Of a stretch of 64,000 nucleotides of DNA, positions 45,224 to 53,466 are shown one piece after another. Source of the DNA: a bacterium (lineage in GTDB: Bacteria > Joyebacterota > Joyebacteria > Joyebacterales > Joyebacteraceae). Location: positions 26,391 to 90,390 of the forward strand of contig JALGZK010000013.1 of the NCBI GenBank assembly GCA_025774935.1, written 5' to 3'. The position numbers were made by a program, and so were the translations under genes. How positions within the stretch are numbered: position 1 is the stretch's first letter; every line of letters starts with the position of its first letter. Under the pieces are notes generated by a model. The model saw only the letters and a list, made by a program, of their open reading frames with translations. It did not search any database and was not told where the DNA came from.

Positions 45224-45245
45224 CACATAACTTCCTACGCGTCAA
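45217..45245 (-). promoter_or_regulatory. Promoter for the C25 protease
   Basis: Minus strand TTGACG (45240-45245), 17-bp spacer, TAGTAT (45217-45222). The start point would lie near 45210, about 58 bases before the protease ATG. Confidence 0.8.
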
Positions 45246-45390
45246 CAAGTTGCGTGAGGACACCCGGGGACGTCCGGCCACCGGGACGCGCGACGTGCAT
45301 CTTAGCCACCGCCAGGCGCGGCGGCAAGCGCCCCCGGCGGTGCCGACAACGTCCCGGGCCGGACGCCCGGACAGACGAAGGAGCGGGAAG

Positions 45391-45753
45391 ATGCTGAGAC
45401 CGGTGCACTTCGAGATCGCGGCCGACGAGCCGGAGCGGGCGGTCAAGTTCTACGACGACGTGTTCGGCTGGAAGACGAGCAAGTGGGACGGACCGGTCGA
45501 CTACTGGCTGGTCAAGACGGGCGAGGACGCCGAGGGCATCGACGGCGGCATCGCACGGCGCCGGCCCGGTTCGGTGACCATGTTCTCGATGGAGGTCCCC
45601 TCTGCCGACGAGTTCGCGGCCAAGGTCGTGGAGGCCGGCGGGAAGATCGTCCGCCCGAAGTCGGCCATCCCCGGCATCGGCTGGATCGTCTACTGCGAGG
45701 ACACCGAGGGCAACGCCTTCAGCATCATGCAGGACGACCCCGAAGCGAAGTAG
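45391..45753 (+). CDS. VOC-family (glyoxalase/dioxygenase-fold) protein
   Basis: The 120-residue product has the vicinal-oxygen-chelate fold. N-terminal HFEIAADEPERAVKFYDDVFGW and C-terminal IVYCEDTEGNAFSIMQDD give the metal-ligand positions of this superfamily (His6 and a later Glu or Asp region). Members of the short, single-module kind often have unknown substrates. AAGGAG seven bases before ATG 45391 sets the start; the frame open upstream crosses the promoter. The leader is about 160 bases. A single-gene unit with terminator downstream. Confidence 0.88.
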   Translation: MLRPVHFEIAADEPERAVKFYDDVFGWKTSKWDGPVDYWLVKTGEDAEGIDGGIARRRPGSVTMFSMEVPSADEFAAKVVEAGGKIVRPKSAIPGIGWIVYCEDTEGNAFSIMQDDPEAK

Positions 45754-45778
45754 CCCAGGTTCGAAGCGCGAACGAGGA

Positions 45779-45811
45779 GCGCCCCGTCCCGCGAGTCGCG
45801 AGGCGGGGCGC
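45779..45811. terminator. Hairpin between VOC and beta-helix genes
   Basis: GCGCCCCG (45779-45786) pairs with CGGGGCGC (45804-45811), with an inner CGCG/CGCG stem around AGT. It lies between converging genes; the plus-strand side is followed by GTCGGTTTGG. Confidence 0.55.
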
Positions 45812-45846
45812 GTCGGTTTGGAGTTCGAGCCGCTCGAGCGTGGAGC

Positions 45847-47136
45847 CTACCGGAAGCGCGCCTTGATTACCCCCCAGCTGATGAACTGCACGGGCGCCGC
45901 GTCGCATCCCACGTCCAGTGCGCCGATGAGCCCGCATGCACCGCTCTGCGCCGGCGCGCACGGGGAATCCCCGCGCAGCGCGAGGTCCCTCCCGGGCAGA
46001 TCGCAGAAGAGCGGGTCCTCCGAGAGGTTCCCGCTGCCGCCCGATTGGTCGGCGATGCAGCCGATCCAGTCCCCGCCCTCGTTGCCGTAGACGTCGCAGC
46101 ACGTGAGCGTGATCGAGCACCCGGCATCGGGGAAGCAGTGGGCCGCGTCCCCCGTTTCGCCGAAGGCGACGATGCAGTTCGAGAGCTGCGGGTGGGAGTC
46201 GGTCTGGCAGAAGATGCCGCTTCCGTGATTCGCCTTGTTTCCGACGATCGTCGTCCCCATGAGGAGCGGAGACGACCCGCCGTCCAACCTGATGGCTCCC
46301 CCGCGGGAGTCCGCGGTGTTGTTAAAGAACGTGCATCCGCTGATCTCGAAGAAGGGGCACCCTGCCGCGTACAGACCTCCCCCGTCGAAGCCGCGGTTCC
46401 CCGTGAACTCCACGTCGATGAGCGTGGGAGTTGCGTACTCCCCGCAGTACATGCCTCCACCGTCCTCCTGGTACGCCCAGTTGTCCACGAACCTGACCCG
46501 GATGAGCAAGGGGGATGAGGTCTCGCACCACATGCCCCCGCCGCTGTCCTGAACGAAGTTCCCTACGAAGTCCACGTCGGTCAACGTGGGCGACGAACCG
46601 GGAGAGCACTCCATCCCTCCTCCATAGCCCGCTCCAGGCGGTTCGTTGTTCTCCAGGAAGACACACCCGGCGATCTTGGGGCTCGAGCCCGAGTCGCACC
46701 GCATCCCGGCGCCTCTGCTCGCCTTGTTCCAGGCGAACACGCAGTTCTCGATCGAGAGATCGGAGTCGACGCAGTACATGCCGCCGCCGCCTAGGTTGTC
46801 GGCCTGAGGATCACCGTGGATCGCCGTGAACCCCGAGAGGCTGGTGGAGTCGTCGGCGCCTTCGCATCTGAAGACACGGTCGGCGTACTCGGCGTCGACC
46901 GTGACGCAGTCGGCTTCGCCCGTCTCGCTCATGAGGGCGACGCCCGACTTCAGGTTGATGGCGTGTTCGTAGTAGGTGCCGCAGGCAACGAGCACGGTGT
47001 CGCCGGCGGACGCCGCCTCGAGGCCGGACTCGATGGTGGGCTGATCGTCAGGAACGTGAATCGTGACCGCCTGAGCGGCAGGGACGAGCACGGCCAGAAC
47101 CACAGCCAGTGCCCCGGCGATCGCACTGACCCTCAT
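45847..47136 (-). CDS. Secreted right-handed parallel beta-helix protein
   Basis: The 429-residue product has a signal peptide (MRVSAIAGALAVVLAVLVPA), then TIHVPDDQPTIESGLEAAS, the standard entry of exported pectate-lyase-like helices. A series of about eight beta-helix coils follows, with repeats of the type GGGMYCGEYATPTLIDVEFTGN. Cysteines recur at the same place in many coils, which suggests ladder-like disulfides. No catalytic residues of a polysaccharide lyase were identified, and no FlgD-like sorting tail follows. GGAGG seven bases before ATG 47136 sets the start. It is 53 bases after the TPR gene and may be on the same transcript. Confidence 0.85.
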   Translation of the reverse strand: MRVSAIAGALAVVLAVLVPAAQAVTIHVPDDQPTIESGLEAASAGDTVLVACGTYYEHAINLKSGVALMSETGEADCVTVDAEYADRVFRCEGADDSTSLSGFTAIHGDPQADNLGGGGMYCVDSDLSIENCVFAWNKASRGAGMRCDSGSSPKIAGCVFLENNEPPGAGYGGGMECSPGSSPTLTDVDFVGNFVQDSGGGMWCETSSPLLIRVRFVDNWAYQEDGGGMYCGEYATPTLIDVEFTGNRGFDGGGLYAAGCPFFEISGCTFFNNTADSRGGAIRLDGGSSPLLMGTTIVGNKANHGSGIFCQTDSHPQLSNCIVAFGETGDAAHCFPDAGCSITLTCCDVYGNEGGDWIGCIADQSGGSGNLSEDPLFCDLPGRDLALRGDSPCAPAQSGACGLIGALDVGCDAAPVQFISWGVIKARFR

Positions 47137-47189
47137 CAGAGCACCTCCCTCCCGCGCTCTGGGCTTGCCGTCACCTCCTCATTTCACGA

Positions 47190-48851
47190 CTACATTCGCA
47201 TCTTCCTGAGCTCGCGGTGGCTCGGGGTCCAGTCGCTGAGCTGCGCCCGCGCGATGGGGTTCCTCGGGTCGAGGTCCAGAACGTCGCGGAACTGGCTGTC
47301 GGCCTCCTCGCTCCTGTCGACCCTCCTGTAGGTGAGACCGAGCGTCAGCCTCGCCTCGACATAGTTGGCATTGATCGCGACGGCCTTCTCGAGCTCGGTG
47401 ATCGCCTCGGTGTATCGCTCGCTCGCTATGTAGCGGTCGGCGAGCTCTCGATGAAGGTCGGCGTACCCGGGCTGCAGTGAGCGCGCCCTCTCCAGATGCG
47501 CGATCGCCTCCTCCTCCTTGTCCAGGAGCGCCTTGACGCGACCGAGACACGCGTGCGCCTCGGCGTACCCGTCGTTGATCCGGATCGCCTCCTCGAACGC
47601 CCGCTCCGCGTCCTCGAACTTGGACCGAGCGAGATACGCGACGCCGAGGCCGCAGTGCAGGTCGGCGTAGTCCGGGTTCATCGTGATCGCCGCCGAGTAC
47701 CGCTCGATCGCCGCGTCGTAGTCGCCGCTCTCGAGCAGGATGTCGGCCGACTCGCCCGGCATCTCCTTCCTGAACCTCGGGTCGTCGAACGCGACCTTGA
47801 ACGCCTGGATCGCCTCGTCCGTCTGCCCGGACGAGAGGCTCGTCATCCCGAGGTAGTAGTGCGCGAGCGAGTACCTGGGGCTCTCCTTCGTCACGCGGAG
47901 GAGCTCCTCGCGCGACTCGTCGAACATCCCCCGCTTGAAGTACCCGATCCCTAGATAGCACCTGAGGTCCCAGTAGTCGGGCCTGAGCTCGACCGCCCGC
48001 TTCAGGCCCTCGCAGGCCTCGCGGAACTTGGAGAGCTTCAGGCTGTAGACGCCCTTGAAGAAGAGCGCGTCGACGTAGCTCGGGTTCGTCTCGAGCGCCT
48101 CGTCGAGCTGGGCGATCGCCTCGTCGTACCTCCCGAGCTCGCCGAACGTGATCGCGAGGCGGCACCGGATGTCAGGATACTGGGGCCTGAGCTCGACCGC
48201 CTCCTCGAGCTTCGCGACCGCGTCCGTGCAGTTCCCGTCGTTGTAGGCCGTCACCGCCTCGTTGACGAGGGTCCGGAAGTCCTCCTTCGCGCTCATCGCC
48301 TCCCGGAGCTCCTCGTACGGCGGCTTCAGGAACTGCGCCGTGATGTCCCTGAGCGCCAGCTTCTCGGGCAGGGGTACGGCCAGCCCGTACTTCGTCGCCT
48401 TCTCGAACGCCAGGGCCGCCTGGTCCTGCTCGCCGGACTCCGCCAGTGCGATGGCCAGATAGCAGTAGGCCTCCATGTACTCGGGGTTGATCTCGATGGC
48501 CTTCCGGAACGACGCTACGGCGTTCGCGTGCTCGCCGCGTTTCTCGTAGATCACCCCGAGGTGGTAGTGGAGGTCGGGGTAACGCACGTTCTCCTCGACG
48601 GCCTTCTTGAACTGCTCCTCCGCCCGTTCCAGATCCCCCTGCTGGTAGAAGGCGAACCCGAGATGCGCGTGCGTCTCCGCGGCATAGAACATGCCCAGCT
48701 GGTAGTACGGGTCCGACTTGTTCGTGTTCGAGGAGATGGCCTCCTCGAACTCGACGACGGCCTTGTCGTACTCGCCGCGGTTGTAGTACTCGATCCCCCT
48801 GTTGTAGTGGTCGCTGTCTCCCAGACCGAACAGCTTCGTGAAAAGGGACAC
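47190..48851 (-). CDS. Large TPR protein following ftsZ
   Basis: The 553-residue product contains about 13-14 tetratricopeptide repeats in two blocks, separated by a non-repeat linker (about 155-205). Examples are DPYYQLGMFYAAETHAHLGF and AHYYLGMTSLSSGQTDEAI. No signal peptide is present; the N-terminus SLFTKLFGLGDSDHYNRG is amphipathic. Two GTGs lie close together: AAGGAGG overlaps the first (48857) and stands five bases before the second (48851), so the second is chosen. It follows ftsZ by 60 bases and continues the dcw transcript. Its position hints at a link to division or envelope assembly, but that is inference. Confidence 0.88.
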   Translation of the reverse strand: MSLFTKLFGLGDSDHYNRGIEYYNRGEYDKAVVEFEEAISSNTNKSDPYYQLGMFYAAETHAHLGFAFYQQGDLERAEEQFKKAVEENVRYPDLHYHLGVIYEKRGEHANAVASFRKAIEINPEYMEAYCYLAIALAESGEQDQAALAFEKATKYGLAVPLPEKLALRDITAQFLKPPYEELREAMSAKEDFRTLVNEAVTAYNDGNCTDAVAKLEEAVELRPQYPDIRCRLAITFGELGRYDEAIAQLDEALETNPSYVDALFFKGVYSLKLSKFREACEGLKRAVELRPDYWDLRCYLGIGYFKRGMFDESREELLRVTKESPRYSLAHYYLGMTSLSSGQTDEAIQAFKVAFDDPRFRKEMPGESADILLESGDYDAAIERYSAAITMNPDYADLHCGLGVAYLARSKFEDAERAFEEAIRINDGYAEAHACLGRVKALLDKEEEAIAHLERARSLQPGYADLHRELADRYIASERYTEAITELEKAVAINANYVEARLTLGLTYRRVDRSEEADSQFRDVLDLDPRNPIARAQLSDWTPSHRELRKMRM

Positions 48852-48911
48852 TGGCACCTCCTTCCGGACGGCGGATCATCTCCCGCGGGTCCTGCCGCGG
48901 ATCCGCGTCCG

Positions 48912-50138
48912 CTAGTCCATCTGCCTCCTCAGGAACGCGGGGATCTCGAGCTCGCGCCGCGAGTTCTTGCGCGACCCTTTCGATCCCGTGCGCTCGCGGA
49001 GCACGGCGCGCTCCCTGCGGCTCCCGGCGGTCCGGCTCTCCGCCGGCCGGCTCTCGGCCGCGACGAGCGGCTGGGCGGGGACCGCAGGCTCTGAGATCTG
49101 TCCGACGTTCCTCCGCGGCGTGAGCTTCACCGTGTCGGCCTTGCGCTCCGGTCGTGCCTCGGGCTTGGGCCTCTTCTTCTCGCCGTGGATCCCCGTCGCG
49201 ATGACCGTGATCATGATCTTGTCCTTGAGCGCGTCGTCGAGCACCGCGCCGAAGATCATGTTCGTCTCTACGCCGATGGCCTCGTTGATGATCATCGCCG
49301 CCTCGTTGATCTCGTGAAGCGTGAGGTCCGCCCCGCCCGTCACGTTCACGAGCACGCCGTCGGCTCCGGCGATGCTCGTGTCCTCGAGAAGCGGGCTCTG
49401 GATCGCCTGCTGCGCCGCCTCGACCGCCCGGTTCTTCCCCCCGGAGACGCCGGTACCCATGACGGCGTCGCCCATCTCGGTCATGACGGACTTCACGTCC
49501 GCGAAGTCGAGGTTCACGAGGCCGGGCACTGTGATGAGGTCGGACACGCCCCGCGTCGCCCTCAGGAGAACGTCGTCGGCGATGCGGAAGGCCTCTCTGA
49601 TCGGCGTGTTCTTGCTCGCGACCGCGAGGAGCCTCTGGTTCGGGATGACGATGGCGGTGTCGACCTCGTCCTTGAGCAGCTTGAGCCCCTCGACGGCCTG
49701 GCGCATGCGGTACTGCCCCTCGAACAGGAAGGGCTTCGTCACTACCGCAACGACGAGCGCGCCCATCTTCTTCGCGATCTTCGCGATGAGAGGACTCGCG
49801 CCCGTCCCGGTGCCGCCACCCATGCCCGCGGCGACGAAGACCATGTCGGCGCCCTTGAGGACGGCCTCGACCGCGGCGACGTCCTCCTCGGCCGCCTGCC
49901 GGCCGACGTCGGGGTTGCCGCCCGATCCCAGTCCGTGCGTCAGCTGTTTGCCGATCTGCACACGCTTCTGGGCGAGCGAGCAGTCGAGCGACTGCGCGTC
50001 GGTGTTGATCGCGACGAAGTCGACGCCGGTGAAGCCCGACTCGACCATCCTGTTGGCGGCGTTCCCGCCGGCGCCGCCTACCCCCACGACCTTGATCTTC
50101 GCACTCAGCTCCGGCTCGAACTCGAGCTTCAGCGTCAT
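48912..50138 (-). CDS. ftsZ: Cell division GTPase FtsZ
   Basis: The 408-residue product polymerises into the Z-ring. It has N-terminal KIKVVGVGGAGGNAANRM, the GTP-binding signature GMGGGTGTGASPLIA, the T7 loop block LDFADVKSVM with the catalytic acid, and the C-terminal peptide EIPAFLRRQMD that binds FtsA and other anchors. The start is taken at ATG 50138 (AGGAG six bases upstream), which gives a normal N-terminus. An in-frame ATG at 50246, 15 bases after the ftsA stop with GGAG close upstream, would add 36 residues rich in lysine (KKTKVKAKAKKKKS). The linker before the C-terminal peptide is basic and Arg/Ser-rich. Last core gene of the dcw cluster. Confidence 0.97.
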   Translation of the reverse strand: MTLKLEFEPELSAKIKVVGVGGAGGNAANRMVESGFTGVDFVAINTDAQSLDCSLAQKRVQIGKQLTHGLGSGGNPDVGRQAAEEDVAAVEAVLKGADMVFVAAGMGGGTGTGASPLIAKIAKKMGALVVAVVTKPFLFEGQYRMRQAVEGLKLLKDEVDTAIVIPNQRLLAVASKNTPIREAFRIADDVLLRATRGVSDLITVPGLVNLDFADVKSVMTEMGDAVMGTGVSGGKNRAVEAAQQAIQSPLLEDTSIAGADGVLVNVTGGADLTLHEINEAAMIINEAIGVETNMIFGAVLDDALKDKIMITVIATGIHGEKKRPKPEARPERKADTVKLTPRRNVGQISEPAVPAQPLVAAESRPAESRTAGSRRERAVLRERTGSKGSRKNSRRELEIPAFLRRQMD

Positions 50139-50260
50139 CCTTCTCTCCTCCTCGGTCCCCAGCGCCATCTGCCGGGAACGGGGTGTCCCTGCGTGACTCT
50201 TCTTCTTCTTCGCCTTCGCCTTGACCTTCGTCTTCTTCGCGCTCATGGTCTCCGCCCCCA

Positions 50261-51484
50261 TCACAGAAGGCTGTCCACCCACTGGCGGACCTTCTGCACC
50301 GTCTCCACGAGGGGCGTCTCGACCCTCGCGCGTCCCCCTGCCGCACTGTCCACCGATGAGAGGATCACGCCGACCGCGGCCGCGTGTCCCGGATCCGCGA
50401 TGGCGTCGAACCTGCCGGACACCCTCCCGGGCAGGCCGATCCTGGTCGGCACTCCGAAGACGTCCTCCGCGACCTCGGAGACCCCCTCGAGCCTCGCCCC
50501 GCCGCCCGTCAGTACGACGCCGGCGGGGATTCTCCCCCAGTAGTCGGTGCTTCTCACCTCGTTCATCACCAGTTCGAATATCTCTCGGATCCTGGGCTCG
50601 ATGATCGCCCCGAGCATGTGGCGCGACGTCTCCCGGGGCGGCCGGCCGCCGACGCTCGGGATCACTACGGGCGTGTCGTCGGTGGCGGCGGCCTTCGCGG
50701 ATCCGCTCTCGAGCTTGAGCTGCTCGGCCTTCGAGAGGGGGACCCTCAGTCCCACAGCGATGTCGCTCGTCACGCTCGCGGCGCCCCAGCCGATCGACCC
50801 GGTGTGCCTCACGGCGCCCGAGTGGTAGAGCGCAAGTCCCGTCGTCCCGCCTCCCACGTTCACGAGGAGCACTCCGAGCTCCCTCTCGTCCTCGGAGAGG
50901 GCCGCCCTCCCGGCGGCGAGCGCCTTGAACGCCACGCCGCTGACTCGGAGCCCGGCGCGCTTCACCGCCCTCTTCACGTTCTCGACTGCCTGCTGGGATG
51001 CCGTCACGATGTGGACGTTCGACCCGAGCCGCACGGCGCACATCCCGACCGGGTCGCGGACGCCGCGCTGGCCGTCGACGAAGAACTCCTGCGGAAAGAC
51101 GTCGATGATCGCCCTCCCGACCGGGAGCGCGAGCGTCTTCGCCGCGTCGAGGACCGTCGCGATCTCCGACCGCGTGATCTCTCCTCCCGAGCGCGAGACC
51201 GCGATCACGCCGCGGCTGTCGATCCCCTTGACGTGCTCGCCATCGAGTGAGACCGAGACACGCCCGATCTCCACGTCGGCGCCTTCCTCGGCGGCGGCGA
51301 CCGCCTCGCGGATCGAGTTCGAGGCCTTCTCCATGTTCACGACGACCCCGGCCTCGATCCCCTCGGAGGCGGACTCGCCGAGACCGAGGATCTCCGGAAG
51401 CTCCGGGTCCCTCACGTCGGCGACGACCGCCTTGATCCTGCTCGACCCGAGATCCAGACCGACCACGATCTCGTTCTTTCTCAC
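50261..51484 (-). CDS. ftsA: Cell division protein FtsA
   Basis: The 407-residue actin-like protein tethers FtsZ to the membrane. Visible are the phosphate-1 motif IVVGLDLGSSRIKAVVAD, the SHS2/1C domain (about 85-165), VLLVNVGGGTTGLALY (phosphate 2), and the adenosine motif VVLTGGGARLEGV. The C-terminus (VETVQKVRQWVDSLL) is a short amphipathic helix, as expected of the membrane-targeting sequence. Start is GTG 51484, overlapping the ftsQ stop as GTGA with AGGAGG upstream. The longer frame ahead of it runs through ftsQ in another frame. Confidence 0.96.
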   Translation of the reverse strand: MRKNEIVVGLDLGSSRIKAVVADVRDPELPEILGLGESASEGIEAGVVVNMEKASNSIREAVAAAEEGADVEIGRVSVSLDGEHVKGIDSRGVIAVSRSGGEITRSEIATVLDAAKTLALPVGRAIIDVFPQEFFVDGQRGVRDPVGMCAVRLGSNVHIVTASQQAVENVKRAVKRAGLRVSGVAFKALAAGRAALSEDERELGVLLVNVGGGTTGLALYHSGAVRHTGSIGWGAASVTSDIAVGLRVPLSKAEQLKLESGSAKAAATDDTPVVIPSVGGRPPRETSRHMLGAIIEPRIREIFELVMNEVRSTDYWGRIPAGVVLTGGGARLEGVSEVAEDVFGVPTRIGLPGRVSGRFDAIADPGHAAAVGVILSSVDSAAGGRARVETPLVETVQKVRQWVDSLL

Positions 51485-52404
51485 GTGGTGCCTCCTGCGA
51501 GGGCCCGACGGCCGCTTCCCGGACGGAGCCGGACGACGGCCTGATCTCTGTACCTGAGATCTATCGACTGGACCGCCTCGCCCCTCTCGCGAACGTCCCG
51601 GAGGACCATCCAGAGGCGATTCAGTCCCTGCGAATTCAGAGCGCCGGAGCCAACCCTGATCTCTGCCCCGTCGGCTACCGTATAGATGACCAGACCCGAC
51701 CCCGGCGCAATCCTGACCTCCGATATCTCCATCCAGAGGAGCGGCGAGATCTCCCTCGCCACCCTCAGGAGTTCGAGCACTTCCAGAACCTCTTCCGTCG
51801 CGCGCATCCCGGGGGCGTCCGTCGCCCCTTCGATCGCCGTCCCGTCCTCCGCGGTTCCCCCGCCAGCGGGCGCCATCTCCCCCACCGCGCCCGTGATGAG
51901 CGGTAGATCGATGAGCGTGCTCCGCTCGGCGGTGGGGAGGACGAGCCCCGCGTCGGTGACCTCGATACACTCCCCCGCCGCCGCGACCACGAACGCCGCG
52001 GGCGGCGTCTCGTCCAGGCGCACGACGATGCGGTCCGGCAGGAGCCGGAGCGCCTGCGCGCGCTCGACGCGCGGAGAGGACGCGACCGACTCCTCGACGT
52101 CGGAGATGCTCACGGAGAGTAGGTTCGAACCGACCTCCAGACCGGAGAGCGCCACGACCTCGCCCTCCGTCAGCACCTCGTTCCCGACGACCTCGACCTC
52201 GGAGAGGACGAACGGTTCCTCGCGGCGCCCCCACATCGAGGCCCTCGAGATCGCGTAGCCCATCCCGGCGACGAGCACGACGGCGGACGCGACGACGGCC
52301 GCGTGCCGCGTCGTCCACGCGCGGCGGCCGACGCGACGGTTCTTCCCCGGCTTCCGCCGGGCCCCGCGCTTCCGTCCCCGTGTCGTTCCGCGCCTCTTCC
52401 TCAC
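51481..52404 (-). CDS. ftsQ: Cell division protein FtsQ/DivIB
   Basis: The 307-residue product has a very basic cytoplasmic N-terminus (KRRGTTRGRKRGARRKPGKN), one membrane helix (about 38-58), and a POTRA domain (FVLSEVEVVGNEVLTEGEVV, about 70-140). The FtsQ beta domain follows and ends in a disordered Gly/Arg tail. A Gly/Ala/Glu-rich insert (about 180-205, GEMAPAGGGTAEDGTAIEG) lies within the beta domain. It recruits FtsL/FtsB and FtsW/FtsI to the septum. GTG 52404 with GGAGG four bases upstream is the start. Gap of 35 bases from murB; no ddl gene lies between them. Confidence 0.9.
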   Translation of the reverse strand: MRKRRGTTRGRKRGARRKPGKNRRVGRRAWTTRHAAVVASAVVLVAGMGYAISRASMWGRREEPFVLSEVEVVGNEVLTEGEVVALSGLEVGSNLLSVSISDVEESVASSPRVERAQALRLLPDRIVVRLDETPPAAFVVAAAGECIEVTDAGLVLPTAERSTLIDLPLITGAVGEMAPAGGGTAEDGTAIEGATDAPGMRATEEVLEVLELLRVAREISPLLWMEISEVRIAPGSGLVIYTVADGAEIRVGSGALNSQGLNRLWMVLRDVRERGEAVQSIDLRYRDQAVVRLRPGSGRRALAGGTT

Positions 52405-52439
52405 CGCTCCTCCTCCGGCGTCGTGCGTGTCGCAGCGCG

Positions 52440-53357
52440 TCAGTGCGCGCGTCTTCCCACGACCTCTATCTCGAGAACGAGCTCGATGCCCGTCTCCTCG
52501 AGCACCCGCGAGCGCACGATGGAGATCAGCTCCTCGACCTCGTCGGCGGTGCCCCCTCGGTCGTTCAGGATGAAACCTGCGTGAAGGTCCGAGACCACGG
52601 CCCCTCCGACCCTCGTTCCCTTGAGACCGAGCTCGTCGATCATCCTCCCCGCCGACCCTCCGGGCGGGTTCCTGAAGATGCAGCCGGCGCTCCTCATGCC
52701 GGTCGGCTGAGACCGCCACTTCTTCTCAAGCGTCTCCTGCCTGCGCCTCTCCACGTCCTCCGGCGGCGCCTCGTCGAGCCTGAGCCGCACCAGCGAGACC
52801 ACGGCGCCCTCGGGAAGGATCGTGCGCCGGTACTCGACCGGAATCTCCTCGGCGGGGATCACGACCGAGTTCTTCCCGGGCTGGAAGGTGACGACCTCGG
52901 CCAGCCGGTCGCCGATGGTGTCGCCGAAGCTCCCCGCGTTCGTCTTCACGGCCCCGCCGACGCTCCCGGGAATCCCGGCGAGCCCCTCGAGGCCGGTGAG
53001 ACCTTCCTCCGAGCAGAGCGTGAGGACCTTCGAGAGAGCGACTCCGCTCCCCGCCTCGAGTCCCTCCTCCGTGCGGGCGATCTCGGTGAACGCGTTCGTC
53101 GAGCACAGGACCGCGCCCTCCACTCCGCCGCTCCGGACGAGGACGTTCGTGCCCCTGCCGAGGATCATCGTCGGGACCCCCTCGTCGGCCAGGAACGCCG
53201 CCACGTCCCTGAACGCGCCCGCGTCCGCGGGCTCGACGAAGACGTCGACGGGTCCGCCGAGGCCGAAGGACGTGTGCTTCGCCATCGGCTCGTCTTCGCG
53301 GACCGCCTCGGGCGCCAGGCCCGACAGCTCGTCTATGATCCTCTGGTCGATCTGCAT
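52440..53357 (-). CDS. murB: UDP-N-acetylenolpyruvoylglucosamine reductase MurB
   Basis: The 305-residue flavoenzyme reduces the enolpyruvyl group to form UDP-MurNAc. FAD-binding blocks HTSFGLGGPVDVFVEP, MILGRGTNVLVRSGG and LAGIPGSVGGAVKTNAG are present, and the C-terminal GGAVVSDLHAGFILN completes the site. It is the type II form. In the catalytic loop the usual Gly-Ser reads Gly-Cys (AGCIFRNPPGG), so Cys replaces the proton-donating Ser. GGGAG four bases before ATG 53357 fixes the start. It lies 109 bases after murC. Confidence 0.96.
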   Translation of the reverse strand: MQIDQRIIDELSGLAPEAVREDEPMAKHTSFGLGGPVDVFVEPADAGAFRDVAAFLADEGVPTMILGRGTNVLVRSGGVEGAVLCSTNAFTEIARTEEGLEAGSGVALSKVLTLCSEEGLTGLEGLAGIPGSVGGAVKTNAGSFGDTIGDRLAEVVTFQPGKNSVVIPAEEIPVEYRRTILPEGAVVSLVRLRLDEAPPEDVERRRQETLEKKWRSQPTGMRSAGCIFRNPPGGSAGRMIDELGLKGTRVGGAVVSDLHAGFILNDRGGTADEVEELISIVRSRVLEETGIELVLEIEVVGRRAH

Positions 53358-53466
53358 CGAACTCCCCGTGGTTGACTCCGCCGGCTTCGGTCGCCCCGCC
53401 CGGTCCGTCCGGTCCGTCCTTCCGGAGCGGCCGGCGTCACGGCCCCGCCCGGGACCCCGCGGTCAC

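Noticed and set aside
48172-50346. 724-codon minus-strand frame across ftsZ and the TPR gene
   Set aside because: It covers two real genes in another frame and has shadow-like composition.
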